A stretch of 64,000 nucleotides of DNA from Lepturacanthus savala. Taxonomy: Eukaryota > Chordata > Actinopteri > Scombriformes > Trichiuridae. The stretch spans positions 18,701,517 to 18,765,516 of the forward strand of contig CM060469.1 in NCBI GenBank assembly GCA_030544235.1. Direction: 5' to 3'. Under the pieces are notes generated by a model. The model searched no databases. It was not told where the DNA came from and was given only the letters and a program-made list of their open reading frames with translations. A program made the translations under genes and the position numbers. Shown here piece by piece: positions 1 through 43,544 of the stretch; the first letter of the stretch is position 1; each line of letters opens with the position of its first letter.

Positions 1-116
1 AATGTATGTCTACATATTAAACCACTTTACTATTGTTGAGAAAAACCTGAGTCATTCTTATTCTGAAAAGCCACCGGAACGACATAACAGAGTAAACAGG
101 AAGTGAAAATGCTTAC

Positions 117-3114
117 ATCATCGTTGGGAAAGGCCAGAATTCCAGGCGCCCCATGATCGGTGAAGTAAACGAACACGTGGTCGTTGGGGCCGCTGCCAAA
201 AAGAAAACAAACGCAGCAAGTTCAACAACAAGCAGACGTGTGATGATCAGACTTTAGATTCACTGCCTCTTTCATCACTTGCCTCTTCAACACTTTTCCA
301 GATCCACCTCTGACCCGTGACGAGTCGCCCTTCAGCACCGCCAGGAAGTTCTCAGGAGTCACATCCTGCACAACAGCAGCAAAACCAAGTTTGTTTCTTC
401 AATCAATCTGCTAAACACTGATTTCTGCACTGATGTGAGATGCATTAGTAGAGATATCTGCGCTGGATCACCCACATCTCCAGTGTAGTCTTTGGGAACG
501 CCGGCGTACACGTCGCTGCCGTTGGGTCTGTTGATCAGGATGCCGGGGGTGGGGTTACTGGGAAAAACAAATGATTCAGATCAATAGAAGGAAGTGTAAA
601 TCCCTGACAAAACAGTTTTTTGAGAAATCATGCAACAGATTAATGATTCACTGATCATGTGAAAGCGTCGCTCTGCAGCACTTCAAGTTTTTCAGGTTTT
701 TTCTTTCACTGTTATGTTCTGCTTGTCTCAACTGTTGTTTTGACAGGAAAACATCTTTATCAACGCCTTCCTTATTTTGCAAGAAATGAATAACGAACAT
801 TTCTAGTGAATATGGAGAAAGCTTCAGCTGCGAGGACTGGTGTGTGTTTACACAACAGGTAATTATTAACCTCCAGTCTAACAGCGATAATCGCGTCAGA
901 GATAAGACACAGAAAGAAAAACAATTGCTGAACTTGTCTCGGAAACTTCATCTACATGAAGAAAGCTACCAGCCAATCATCTGTAATTACAGCTCAGTGC
1001 CGTCTCTGCAGCCTAAATGTTGCCATATAAGATATTACTGTGGGAATAAAACAATATAAAATAGAAATATATAATTCAGTGTTCCCGTATATGCGTTTTG
1101 CAAAAATATGACCACCACAGTGTTTTTTTCTTTTTAAAAAGAAGGAGAGAAGTCTGGTACACCTTAAAAGTACTTGGTGTTAACTTTGACCTGGGTTGCA
1201 AATCTGTTATATATAAGAATCATTCATTATTATATATAATATACATTATCATGCTATAATTTGCATTGTTTGCTGGAAGCTATGGATTAGACCATTATAA
1301 ACTGATAAAACAGGTGACCTGTGGATGACAGATTTATTCTTTCTGCTCTTGGATCCAGAAATGATGTTTATCCATCACGTGACTTTTTAAATTTATTTAT
1401 TTATTAATTAATTTAAGGGCATCATCTCGTTTCTCATAGTGTTGTTTTCACATCAGCCTCCAGGCAAGTGTCACAGTAGAATTTCTCTGTTACTCGACAT
1501 CAATTCACTTATGCTCTCAGTTGTAGATTTTTCTAAAAACAATCATGCATAATATTTAAATATATAACCTGTCAGTCATGTGACACTTTGACCTTTTGTT
1601 TCGTGAGGAAATGGATGTCGTCTCACTCTGGAGCCACACTCACACACCCGTTAATTCGATGAAGAACACATTTAATTTCCTGTAAATTCTTCACAATAAA
1701 AGTCTCCTGTTATTTAGTCTCCTGCTCTGTCAGTAATAGAACTCAGGGAAAAAAACGAGTTTCTCATGACTCCTCTTTAACTGTGCTGCCCAGATAATGA
1801 GTGACGCGGGGTTTCAGACGGAGACAAGCAGCCTTTATGTGAAGCTGAGCTGCAACTAGCTGGGCTGTTTTCAGTATTGACGCATCTGAGGTTTATTCTC
1901 TCAAATCAGTGATTTATGATTTAGTTCAAAGATTGTCAGTAAAGCCTGAAGAAAAACACAAAGAAAAAGACTGGTTGTTCAAGTTAGAGAAGCTTAATAA
2001 GGGACGGTTTGCTAAAAGAAACTGCCTCCAAAATTAGGAAATAGACACAATTTTGTGCCTGTCTATTAATTATTAGTGAATTGTTTGTCAAGTATATATA
2101 GATAAAATAATTTAAAGAATGTTTCTTGATGTTTGACCTATGCAAGTTAACAGTACCGTTATTACTCAATGCAGCATCTGAAAACCTGCTGTTCAGAACA
2201 GTAAGAACAGCATGTAAGTAACAAGCAGAGGAAGTGGTTAGAATCCTCTAAGTTTAGCTTTAACTGAAAAATGTAATGATTCTGCATTTAGAAGTGATGT
2301 TATCTGGTTCCATTTATTAAAATGTACTGCTAAAGGGGAAGCAAAGAAACTGCAGAACATGACCACTGCAGCTATTCATCACGTTGGGGAAGAACAAGTC
2401 CTGACATGACAAATAAAAATAGAAAGTCTACTCACTCCTCATTCTGAGCCAAATCATCATACATCATAACGATAATCTGCTCATCTGGGATCCCGTTCTT
2501 ATGGACTATCTGATAGGCATGGCACGCATCAGCCTGGACAGAGACACAACAGGAAGGACATCAGTGTTAGACAGAGAGACAACAGTAAGGACATCAGCAT
2601 CAATCTCTGCAGTGGTGGAACAAATATTCAGATCCATAACTTCAGTAAAACAACCATACAGATATATGGAATAAAAGGAAGGCATCTCAAGATTGCAGTA
2701 AAAAGTTGCAGGGCTACTGGTTTCTGGAACAGATTAAAAAAGAAAAATAGTAGAAATGTATTTTTGGAGAGAAATACAAATACTATAAATTTAAAAAATA
2801 ATGTAAATTTCAATGCACTCTTAATAAATTTAAACAACTTGAATACATCTTCATTATAGAAGAATAGACAGTGTAAAACAGCCTTTGAGTAATCGCACTT
2901 ATTACTTTTCCATTGCTGATTGGGGGGTAAGGTCTTAATATATCGGTTCCTGACAGGTGGAACCGGGTCCACAGCTCACCTGGTGCCGGTAGTTGTACCA
3001 TCCGTTAGAACCGGCGACAATAACGACCCAGTTCTTTCCACCGTCCGGCAGCTCGGGGACAATAAACCCGCTGACCAGACTCAGGCCGAGCAGAAAGAGG
3101 ACGGAGCGACACAT
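117..3114 (-). CDS. lgmn: Legumain (asparaginyl endopeptidase), N-terminal exons only; gene continues off the left edge
   Basis: Legumain is a lysosomal C13 cysteine protease that cuts after Asn. Coding exons on the minus strand are 2980-3114, 2436-2533, 476-557, 283-365 and 117-192, together 474 nt (158 codons). Translation starts at 3114 with a hydrophobic signal peptide (MCRSVLFLLGLSLVSGF), then the family block WVVIVAGSNGWYNYRHQ. Next come ADACHAYQ, NPTPGILINRPNGSDVY, and the catalytic-histidine motif VFVYFTDHGAPG, with His at about residue 146. The catalytic Cys exon lies outside the window. Every junction is in phase. The intron between 283 and 192 uses a GC donor (AG|GCAAGT) instead of GT, because only that junction gives ...LKSGPND. 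A 5'-UTR segment (3115-3133) is joined to an upstream non-coding exon ending at 3230. Family identity is certain; the rest of the protein cannot be judged here. Confidence 0.96.
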
Positions 3115-3229
3115 TTCTGCTGTGTGTGGAGCCCTGGACGGAAAATAAACACATCATGAATCAGAATACATGATGATAATTCATTAAAAAATAGTCAGAT
3201 TAGCGCCTATAAAAATTTCGCTGTCTCAC

Positions 3230-3350
3230 CTCCCAGGTAGCGACTAACAACGACGGTCAACGCGACACAAACTCGTCACATGACAACGATATAAGTCACA
3301 TGACAGTGATATCTGTCACATGACTGATATTTTTCCCGTTCTCGGAACTT
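3230..3350 (-). promoter_or_regulatory. lgmn: lgmn non-coding first exon and promoter region
   Basis: A good splice donor (GGGAG|GTGAGA, exon edge 3230) faces the acceptor at 3134 and gives a non-coding first exon. Its 5' limit is not visible. The region contains the triple E-box array described separately. No clear TATA box is seen at a sensible distance, though ATATAA occurs between the E-boxes. Confidence 0.55.
3275..3324. promoter_or_regulatory. Three phased M-box/E-box decamers (GTCACATGAC x3, 20-bp period)
   Basis: The decamer GTCACATGAC occurs at 3275-3284, 3295-3304 and 3315-3324, each exactly 20 bp after the last. The spacers (roughly A-R-Y-GATAT) are also related, so this is a three-copy 20-bp tandem. 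Read on the other strand the site is GTCATGTGAC, which matches the M-box bound by MITF/TFE3/TFEB bHLH-ZIP factors, known regulators of lysosomal genes. It lies 45-95 bp upstream of the donor of the non-coding lgmn exon. Binding itself is inference. Confidence 0.65.
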
Positions 3351-3568
3351 GGGAAGCTAACGGCGAATGTTAGCTAGCAGCAGCAACAAGCCGCAAATCG
3401 AACCGTGAATGAGAAACATTAAAACTATGCAAACATCCTCAATATAAATATTCGTGTTATTGCAAACAGTTGTTTGCTTACCTGCAATTTGTTGTGGTAT
3501 GAAGGAGACGGCGAAGATATACAGGAAGATCCCGGTCCAGAGTTGTTATATGACGGTGGTCAGGCGGT

Positions 3569-3659
3569 GGGCGGGGCTTACTGCCCACATAAAGGGGCGT
3601 GGTTACTGCCCCACATAAAGGGGCGGGGCTTACCACCCCATGCAGAGGGGTGGGGCAGG
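3569..3659. repeat. Three-copy GC-box tandem repeat upstream of lgmn
   Basis: A unit of about 26 bp, of the form GGGGCGKGGYTTACTGCCC followed by ACATAAA, occurs at 3569-3593, 3594-3619 and 3620-3645 (the last more diverged), with a partial fourth copy to 3659. Each copy carries an Sp1/KLF-type GC or CACCC box. It sits between the lgmn promoter and the 3' end of pcnx1. Confidence 0.6.
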
Positions 3660-4262
3660 TATGAGGCTGAAGAACAACTTATCTGGTAAACAAACAGCAA
3701 AAAAATCATTATTACCCTTTATTTAGTTATTTAAAACTCATGTTGCTGCCACAAAGAAAACGTAATAGTGAAGATAGAAGAGATTGGCAAATATACCGAA
3801 TGTTAAATCCGACATAGCAATATGTTCTATGTTGACTAGTATTGTACAATATTGACTAGTAATAGTAATTCTAGTAGTGAGTTTTAGATTTATTTTTAAA
3901 TGGAACACATTTTTAAGATCCTAAAAAGTACACATGTATGCAACAACATTACAATACATTAATGTACGATAATGTATGTGAATGCAGTGATTCTTCACAT
4001 ATGAACAGTGTATGGGCCAACTTGGCCAAAACTGCAGCAGGAAAGAACCAGATCATTGCACCTGCTGATCTGAATCTCATTTAAAGGTTTCAGTCACGCA
4101 GCAGATACTGTCTTTATGATTACTGTCTGTTGACTCAGCTTCCTCATCACAAGATGCAGACTCAAGCTTCCAAAGTGCTGACTTACTCACTTTTAGATCA
4201 ACTAAAATTCAAAAATTACAACCAGAGGAGGCATATGAAAGATTTCAGCAATAAATCAAACT

Positions 4263-4268
4263 TTTATT
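4263..4268 (-). terminator. pcnx1: Likely pcnx1 polyadenylation signal
   Basis: AATAAA on the minus strand lies about 1.1 kb downstream of the pcnx1 stop codon, so the 3'-UTR would cover roughly 4245-5376. That interval has no other gene; it holds a TA-rich stretch at 4441-4545 and a poly(A) run at 4902-4922. Other weaker signals exist, so the exact end is uncertain. Confidence 0.45.
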
Positions 4269-4440
4269 TTTCAATATAGAAAAGAATTAAGTTAAATAGT
4301 GAAACAGTCCATCAAAAATTCGGCATCTTGTTTTCAACCAATGGTCCTTAACATGTTAACCTTTGTCCCAAAATGAAAATAAAGATGTAACAAAGTGTAA
4401 ATACCATGTTCACAGTAATAAATATTGAAAACAATATCTT

Positions 4441-4545
4441 TTATACATTGACATATATATGTATACACATATATATATATACACATTTATATATATACAT
4501 ATACATATATGCGTAATTATATATAATCTATATATAAAATCATAT
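4441..4545. repeat. Imperfect (TA)n / TATACA microsatellite in the pcnx1 3'-UTR
   Basis: Alternating TA with interspersed CA and TG dinucleotides. Low-complexity sequence with no coding potential. Confidence 0.7.
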
Positions 4546-5376
4546 ACAGTAAAAAGTTATTTTCAAGTTTATCAAACATAAAATAGAGAAATAAAAATGA
4601 CTGAAAATAGAATGATGATTGCATTTTTTTTCATTCCCAAGGCATCGGTAACCATGGCCATTCAGAGTCTGTAATAAATAAAGGTGATATTATCTAAAGA
4701 TTGTAGTGCATCGCTGTAATAAAAAAAACAAAAAAAACAACTAAAACTAAATTATAGTGCAAGTTCTGTTTTTGTTGCGCAAAGTAATCTTGCAAATTTC
4801 AAACTAATCTGAATGGAATGACAACAATGAAAGTGAGAAGTTGAGCAGCACGTCTGACTTCAGGCTGTTCGGCAGCAACTTTCTCTGTAGTCTTGGCATC
4901 AGAAAAAAAAAAAAAAAAAAAAACACGTTCACATGTATGAAACCAATGGCAGATATTTAAAACCAGGCTTATTTGGCAAATTATTTAAAGACAAACGAAA
5001 CGCACACAAACATCTCCACACGCTCTTTACACTCAGCTTTGTCAGAATTACCAACAAAAGTCAATGAAATGCATAGAAAGTAGCAAGAACTAAGTTTTTT
5101 TTTTGTTTTTTTTTTACTGTCATGCAGCATTTCTGAGATGCAAAGCAAGGCAGATCCTGTGGGTGTGCGTAGATGCAGTAAAGGATGTCGGATGAACGTT
5201 TTCTCTGCCTCTGCTTGCACTTTTCCCTGCTTCCTCTCCCCCTCAGCGAGAAGGAACGGGGGAGGGGGGAGAGCTCCCGTTTCCTCTGACGCAGGCTACC
5301 GTGTCCTGCTTTAAAAACCAGAAGCGGAAGCTCCGGCTTTTCCTCACGTGTTCTGTGTGACGTGTGCTTGCTCGTC

Positions 5377-38693
<33,317 letters not shown>

Positions 38694-38733
38694 CTTCTCT
38701 GATCCGAACCCGACAGACCGCGGACACGGGCGG

Positions 38734-38802
38734 CTACAGGCCGCGGAACATGACGGTCGCCGTGTTTCCAGCCAGCGGCCTGAGGATCCGCTGCGCAGCC
38801 AT
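38734..38802 (-). CDS. Upstream ORF in the pcnx1 5' leader, 22 codons, TISU-like start
   Basis: ATG at 38802 in the context GAGAAGATGGCTGC opens a frame MAAQRILRPLAGNTATVMFR-GL ending TAG at 38736-38734, 40 nt before the pcnx1 ATG. The start overlaps a YY1-type motif (AAGATGGCTGC), the arrangement of TISU elements. It exists in the mRNA only if transcription starts upstream of 38802. A (CTG)n run sits just beyond it. Confidence 0.4.
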   Translation of the reverse strand: MAAQRILRPLAGNTATVMFRGL

Positions 38803-38807
38803 CTTCT

Positions 38808-38839
<32 letters not shown>

Positions 38840-38841
38840 GG
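38795..38841 (-). promoter_or_regulatory. pcnx1: pcnx1 promoter: YY1 motif and (CAG/CTG)n run
   Basis: Minus-strand AAGATGGCTGC (38805-38795) matches the YY1 core-promoter motif. Beside it lies an interrupted CTG run at 38809-38841 (about six CTG, one CTA, four CTG on the plus strand). The region is CpG-rich. Confidence 0.5.
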
Positions 38842-39000
38842 ACTCGGCTCAGTCCTCCAGCCCGGAGACTACTATCCCACCACGCCCTGCGAGCGCCTTC
38901 TTCTTCGTGGCATCGACACAGGGCAGCAGCAGCCACGCAGCTTCAGACACGCATCACTGCCGTGCGGTGTTTCCGGTCCCTGTCTCAGCTGGAAATGTGA

Positions 39001-39700
39001 CACTGACACTATGAATTTCATTTTATTTAAAATAAATGATGAATTAATGGGTTTTATTAGGAAGGTGGCAGCTGGGAAATAAATGTATACGAAATATGAT
39101 ATAATATAAATTAACATGACCGAATGGCGACACCTGGTGATTTTTGACCATCATTAGTGGAATAAATACTCTGGTACTTTAATTCAGAAAAATTATGAAT
39201 ACAGTAATTTAAAAATATATTACATATAAAACCAAATTATAGTAAAAGTATTAGTGGCAGGTGTACTTTTAAGAATGCAAATGTACTAAGTCTGCAATAA
39301 AATAGCTCCTCACATTATTAAAATTGATGCATTAATGGCTAACCAGCATTTCACTACTGGAGCCACTTGATTAGAGATCATTTTAACACATTATTTTACT
39401 GGTTCCACACATCAGTGGGTTCGTTTTATATAAATAAATGTTCTTCTTGGGGAATACCAGATGATTTGACTGATTTAGTCCTTGGAACAAAATAAGCAGC
39501 AACTCCAGTTTAATTATTCAACATAAAATGGAATCTCAAATAATGTCCGGAAACTAAAATATATAATTTCAGCCAATCTTAGTTTTCCTGTTTAATAAGG
39601 AACAAAGTAAACTAAAGGCAGAGCAGTGGGGTGTTGTACTTTCTTTTTCTCATTTGCAAACAGAGATCACAGCAATTTTTAAAGGAGCATGGATGTAGAT
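39001..39700. other. Intergenic AT-rich stretch, nothing recognised
   Basis: Between the pcnx1 5' end and the likely med6 3' end. AT-rich, many stops in all frames, no repeat or RNA gene recognised. Confidence 0.6.
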
Positions 39701-39710
39701 TTTATTTGTC

Positions 39711-39716
39711 TGTACC
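39711..39716 (-). terminator. med6: Possible med6 polyadenylation signal
   Basis: AATAAA on the minus strand about 770 nt past the med6 stop, implying a 3'-UTR of about 39690-40488. Other signals closer to the stop are possible, so this is tentative. Confidence 0.35.
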
Positions 39717-40488
39717 CAACAACATATCAGTATCAACTTATACATCTATGTTAGAGGGTAATTATTCAAAAAGGCCATGATGCCTTTAACTGTAGTTAAA
39801 TGTGCTTATAAAAAGTAAACCACAAGCATTTTAGCCCTGAATACTGTATAGTTAGTAATAGAGTTGTTGATCATGAGACAGCATCTAAATTATTTCACTC
39901 ACATACTCTAGGTGATATTTTGCTCAGAGGATGTAAAAACTGGACATAGTTCCTTGTCGAAATAACACACATCAGGATACAGCAGCCGATACTTTTAATA
40001 CAAAAACACATTAACAAAACAAGATAATAAAGTAAAGAATTCCTTTCAAAAAGTAGGTGGTGTATGTGAACAGAGAGGAGGGCTCGGGTCAAGAAGCTGT
40101 TTTCCTTTTAGATGAGATGATGCAATGTGACACATCATCTTGTAAAAATAGGGAATGAAAGTGTCCTCTGAAGTCACCAACATAATGCTCATGTCACCAG
40201 TAAACCGTCATAGATGCTATCAGTATATCATCAAATAAATGCATCCTTAACAAATACAGCCAAACACAGTAAACCCTGATCACAGCAGATCTGCCTCCAT
40301 GATCCAGACCCTGCAGGACTCAGGCTACAGGGGAAATGTCCTGGCAGAGAGACATTCAATTTTAGAAACTGAACAGAAAATCTCACAATCTTCGACTACT
40401 CGTCCAGTCAGTGCTGCAGGGCTGTTCACTGACCCCAGAGACAGAGGACTGATCAGAAGTGATCTCTGACCCCAGAGTGATGAAGGTG

Positions 40489-43468
40489 TCACTGCAATCT
40501 CGCTCTCTTTTCAGGAGGTGGTTTGCTGGGTGGAGCTGGAGCAGAGGACTTGGTGGCCGGTTCCCTCTCCTCTTGTTTCACTGTTTCTGTGGGAGGTTCA
40601 GGCTCCTTCTTCACTTCAACTGCAATACATGAGTCTAGAATTAGAGGAACACAGGCTTCTCTTTCTATTCCATCAACATGTTTTACAGTTAATAATATGT
40701 TGTTTTCTTGAACAAAATATGCAAACATTTCAATCACAAATTAAATAATGAAGTTGAGAAGGAACAATAAAATAAAATACAAAACAATACGATAAATACA
40801 AACACAACCGCAGATACCAAATTAAGAGAAAATAAAAAAAAATATTATTATTATCACAAGCATTAAAATAATTAAAATAGAATAGTATTGATTAGAAGTG
40901 ATTATTTTTGTCCCAACATGAGGACGCTAAAGTCTGGATTGAATCAGTGAGTGGTGGATTCAGGTCCTTAATGCAGGATCGTCTCCCAGAATAAAGGGTT
41001 TTCAAGACTGATAATTTTTCAAACTCCTGAATTTACAAAGGAATAGACTATAGAACCATGTTTGTCACCTGTAGCTCTGATTTCATGCACCCTACATGGG
41101 TCCAGTTAACTCTGTTTATATTATATTATATTGGATCTATCATCTATCTTTCATGTAATTTTAAAGGAAAATCAGAAAATCATTTATAAACGATTAGCAG
41201 AGTCACTTCTACAAAGGGAAGTGTGGTATTATTACACCTATCTACGAAGCTAGGTGTAATAATACCACAAAAAATACTAACATATAGAAAAACAGATATT
41301 GAAAATAATGAATATGAAAATTCAGAATCAGAATATAACTGGATGTAATAGCTATCAGCAACATACCTGGAATAGGCTTCTCACCAGGCTTAGGCTGAAA
41401 AGAAATTAAAACACATGTCAGCATGGAAGAATTATTTTTTAATAAGAAGTCTCAGATTGTACAATAACGCCTATTTTAATCAGTATAATATATCAGGTAC
41501 CTGGTAGAAGGTCGGAGGAAACTTTGACCTGAGGTCCATGAGCAGCGTGTCCACACGGTGCCTCTGGAACAGGGAGCTTGGCTCCTCTTTCTTCTTAGAC
41601 TTGGGTTTAACTTTTTCTGATGGGAAACAAAGCAGGTTGTTAATCAGGTTCTGGCACAATCATCAGGTCAAACCTGAACTTGTCATAAACATTACAGTGT
41701 TTTAGCTCTGGCTCTTTACTCCTCGGTGTTGGGTTAATATGGAACATTATGGATAGTGTGGCGTATTATGGATAGTGTGGTGCATTATGGATAGTGTGGT
41801 ACATCATGTAACATTATGGTTAGTATGCAGTTACATTCAGTTACATTATGGCATTATGGTACATTATGATACATTATTGTTAGAAGTATTGCATTTGAAT
41901 CGGACCTCTCTCCTCCTGGTCCTTGAAGTGCCACCAGTATCCTTTGGATGGGTGATAGCGACAGTACGACATGGCCTCATCAAAGGCTGACTGGATACCA
42001 TGGACAGCAGAAAGCTAAAAAAGATATGATTCATATATTTTTAGTAAATCTCACTTAGACAAAATTTCACTGTGCATGAAAAAAGGCCATTTTATGAATT
42101 CTCACCGCTCTGGAGCTGATTACTGTTCCCAGGTCTGGGGCCTGATACACAACTCCAGCTATGATGTAGTAGTCAGCCAATGGAATCACTAGAGGGTGGA
42201 AACAGTCATAAAGGATGGTGTGAGTGAGTGTTACAGTAAGTCAGTAAGGTGGGTTGGGGTTACATATTACGAATCCAATCTGGTGTTTAAACAAATTCAA
42301 TATAACAATTCTTGTTCAGTAACTTGTGATAACATTTATGCTGCTGGGTGATAATACAGAGGAAACCAGTAATCCTCCATTACTTCCGTAAGAACAGGAA
42401 TAATGAGAAGTGAAGGTAACTGTGACATCACATGTACATGCGCCCACAGCTGCTCACATTGTGTTGGTGACTGCCTCTGCTGTTTACGGATTATATAGAG
42501 AATCGGTTCCTGAGCATGAAGAAGGATGTACTCAACTCCCACCATCTGACTGAAAGAGACACAAACAAGTGTTGCATTAAGTTTGATAATGTATAAATAC
42601 CTCATGATAATGGTCATGAATCCAACATAACATTACTTCTTTTGAGCTAATACTGCTTAGTTTACTGTGACACTCCTTAAACTAAATTGCAGTGAGAGAT
42701 CAGAGTGAACTGTAAGGACAGAACCATAGGAACCATCTCCACCGAGACAGCTGATTAGCAGTAAAACTGGAGTATTCTATTATTTATTATCCCAGGCAGC
42801 TACTTGGCATATTTCTTTTAAATACCAGTATGTATGATGAACTTACTTTAAATGTTCCAGAGTGAGCCGCTGCATCTTCACCACCTCGTTATTACAGGTT
42901 CGATCATAGAAGGGGTTGCTCCTCTCTGAGAAATAGTCCAGCACGTTTCCAGGATTTAGAATAGGAACCCAGCCACTGTCCACCCAGGAAATCCCTAGGA
43001 GGTTGTCTGCAAATTAAACAGTCAGTAGGAGAATATTCACTGAGATACTGTGATGGGAAATAAGGTTAGAGTTGATTTCAGTATTATACTGGATACTTAT
43101 AGCAATGGTTAATGTGGATCTAATATCATACACATACATGAGCATGACATAACTTAATTAAGTTAACGTGTGTAAACACATTATCAGCCCGCAGCTAACA
43201 AAGCCAACACATGAAACGCAGCTAACGCATTTGTCTTATATACTTTAAATGTGTTTGTCCCAGAGATATGAGCCCAGTTAGCCGACATGCTAATGTAACC
43301 GATGCTAATCGCTAGCTGGTCGCGTTCTAAGTACAAAGCCTCATTAAGGTTAGGATTTGTGATGTCAGTCTACGACAAATAGACAAAATACATATATTTT
43401 TATATATTTGTATATCATATTAGTCATAAAACGGTGATTTTCTTACCTCTGAAGTCCACCGACGCCAT
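40489..43468 (-). CDS. med6: Mediator complex subunit 6, complete, 8 exons, 246 aa
   Basis: MED6 is a head-module subunit of Mediator, linking activators to RNA polymerase II in the nucleus. Exons: 43447-43468, 42847-43006, 42458-42549, 42106-42188, 41906-42014, 41501-41616, 41367-41394, 40489-40619. The sum is 741 nt, giving 246 aa, the same length as human MED6. Conserved blocks are DNLLGISWVDSGW, DYFSERSNPFYDRTCNNEVV, MQRLTLEHL, GVEYILLHAQEPILYIIRKQ, QRQSP, IPLADYYIIAGVVYQAPDLG, AFDEAMSYCRYHPSKGYWWH and PPEKRARLQ at the end. The start lies in the first 22-nt exon (MASVDFR). The tail is Lys/Pro/Glu-rich. It is divergent with ttc9. Confidence 0.96.
41223..41268. repeat. Perfect 18-bp hairpin with 10-nt loop in med6 intron 7
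   Basis: GTGGTATTATTACACCTA (41223-41240) and its exact reverse complement (41251-41268) flank TCTACGAAGC. It lies 99 nt downstream of the exon 7 donor in transcript direction. Confidence 0.8.
41741..41880. repeat. Short degenerate tandem repeat (CATTATGGATAGTGTGG) in med6 intron 5
   Basis: Three close copies of a 17-18-bp unit followed by decayed ATTATGGTACATTATG units, directly beside the exon 5 donor. Confidence 0.6.
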
Positions 43469-43494
43469 GATGTAAACAAATCGTCTCACAAAGA

Positions 43495-43502
43495 TGACGT
43501 CA
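43495..43502. promoter_or_regulatory. med6: CRE palindrome in the med6 promoter
   Basis: A perfect TGACGTCA (CREB/ATF site) lies 27 bp upstream of the med6 start codon, in a position typical of constitutive CRE-containing core promoters. Function inferred. Confidence 0.55.
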
Positions 43503-43544
43503 GCAACCACATGAACATCCGTGTTCTGGGGCCCTGTCACTAAA

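Noticed and set aside
41223..41268. microRNA gene
   Set aside because: The 46-nt hairpin is too short for a usual pre-miRNA and has no extended lower stem.
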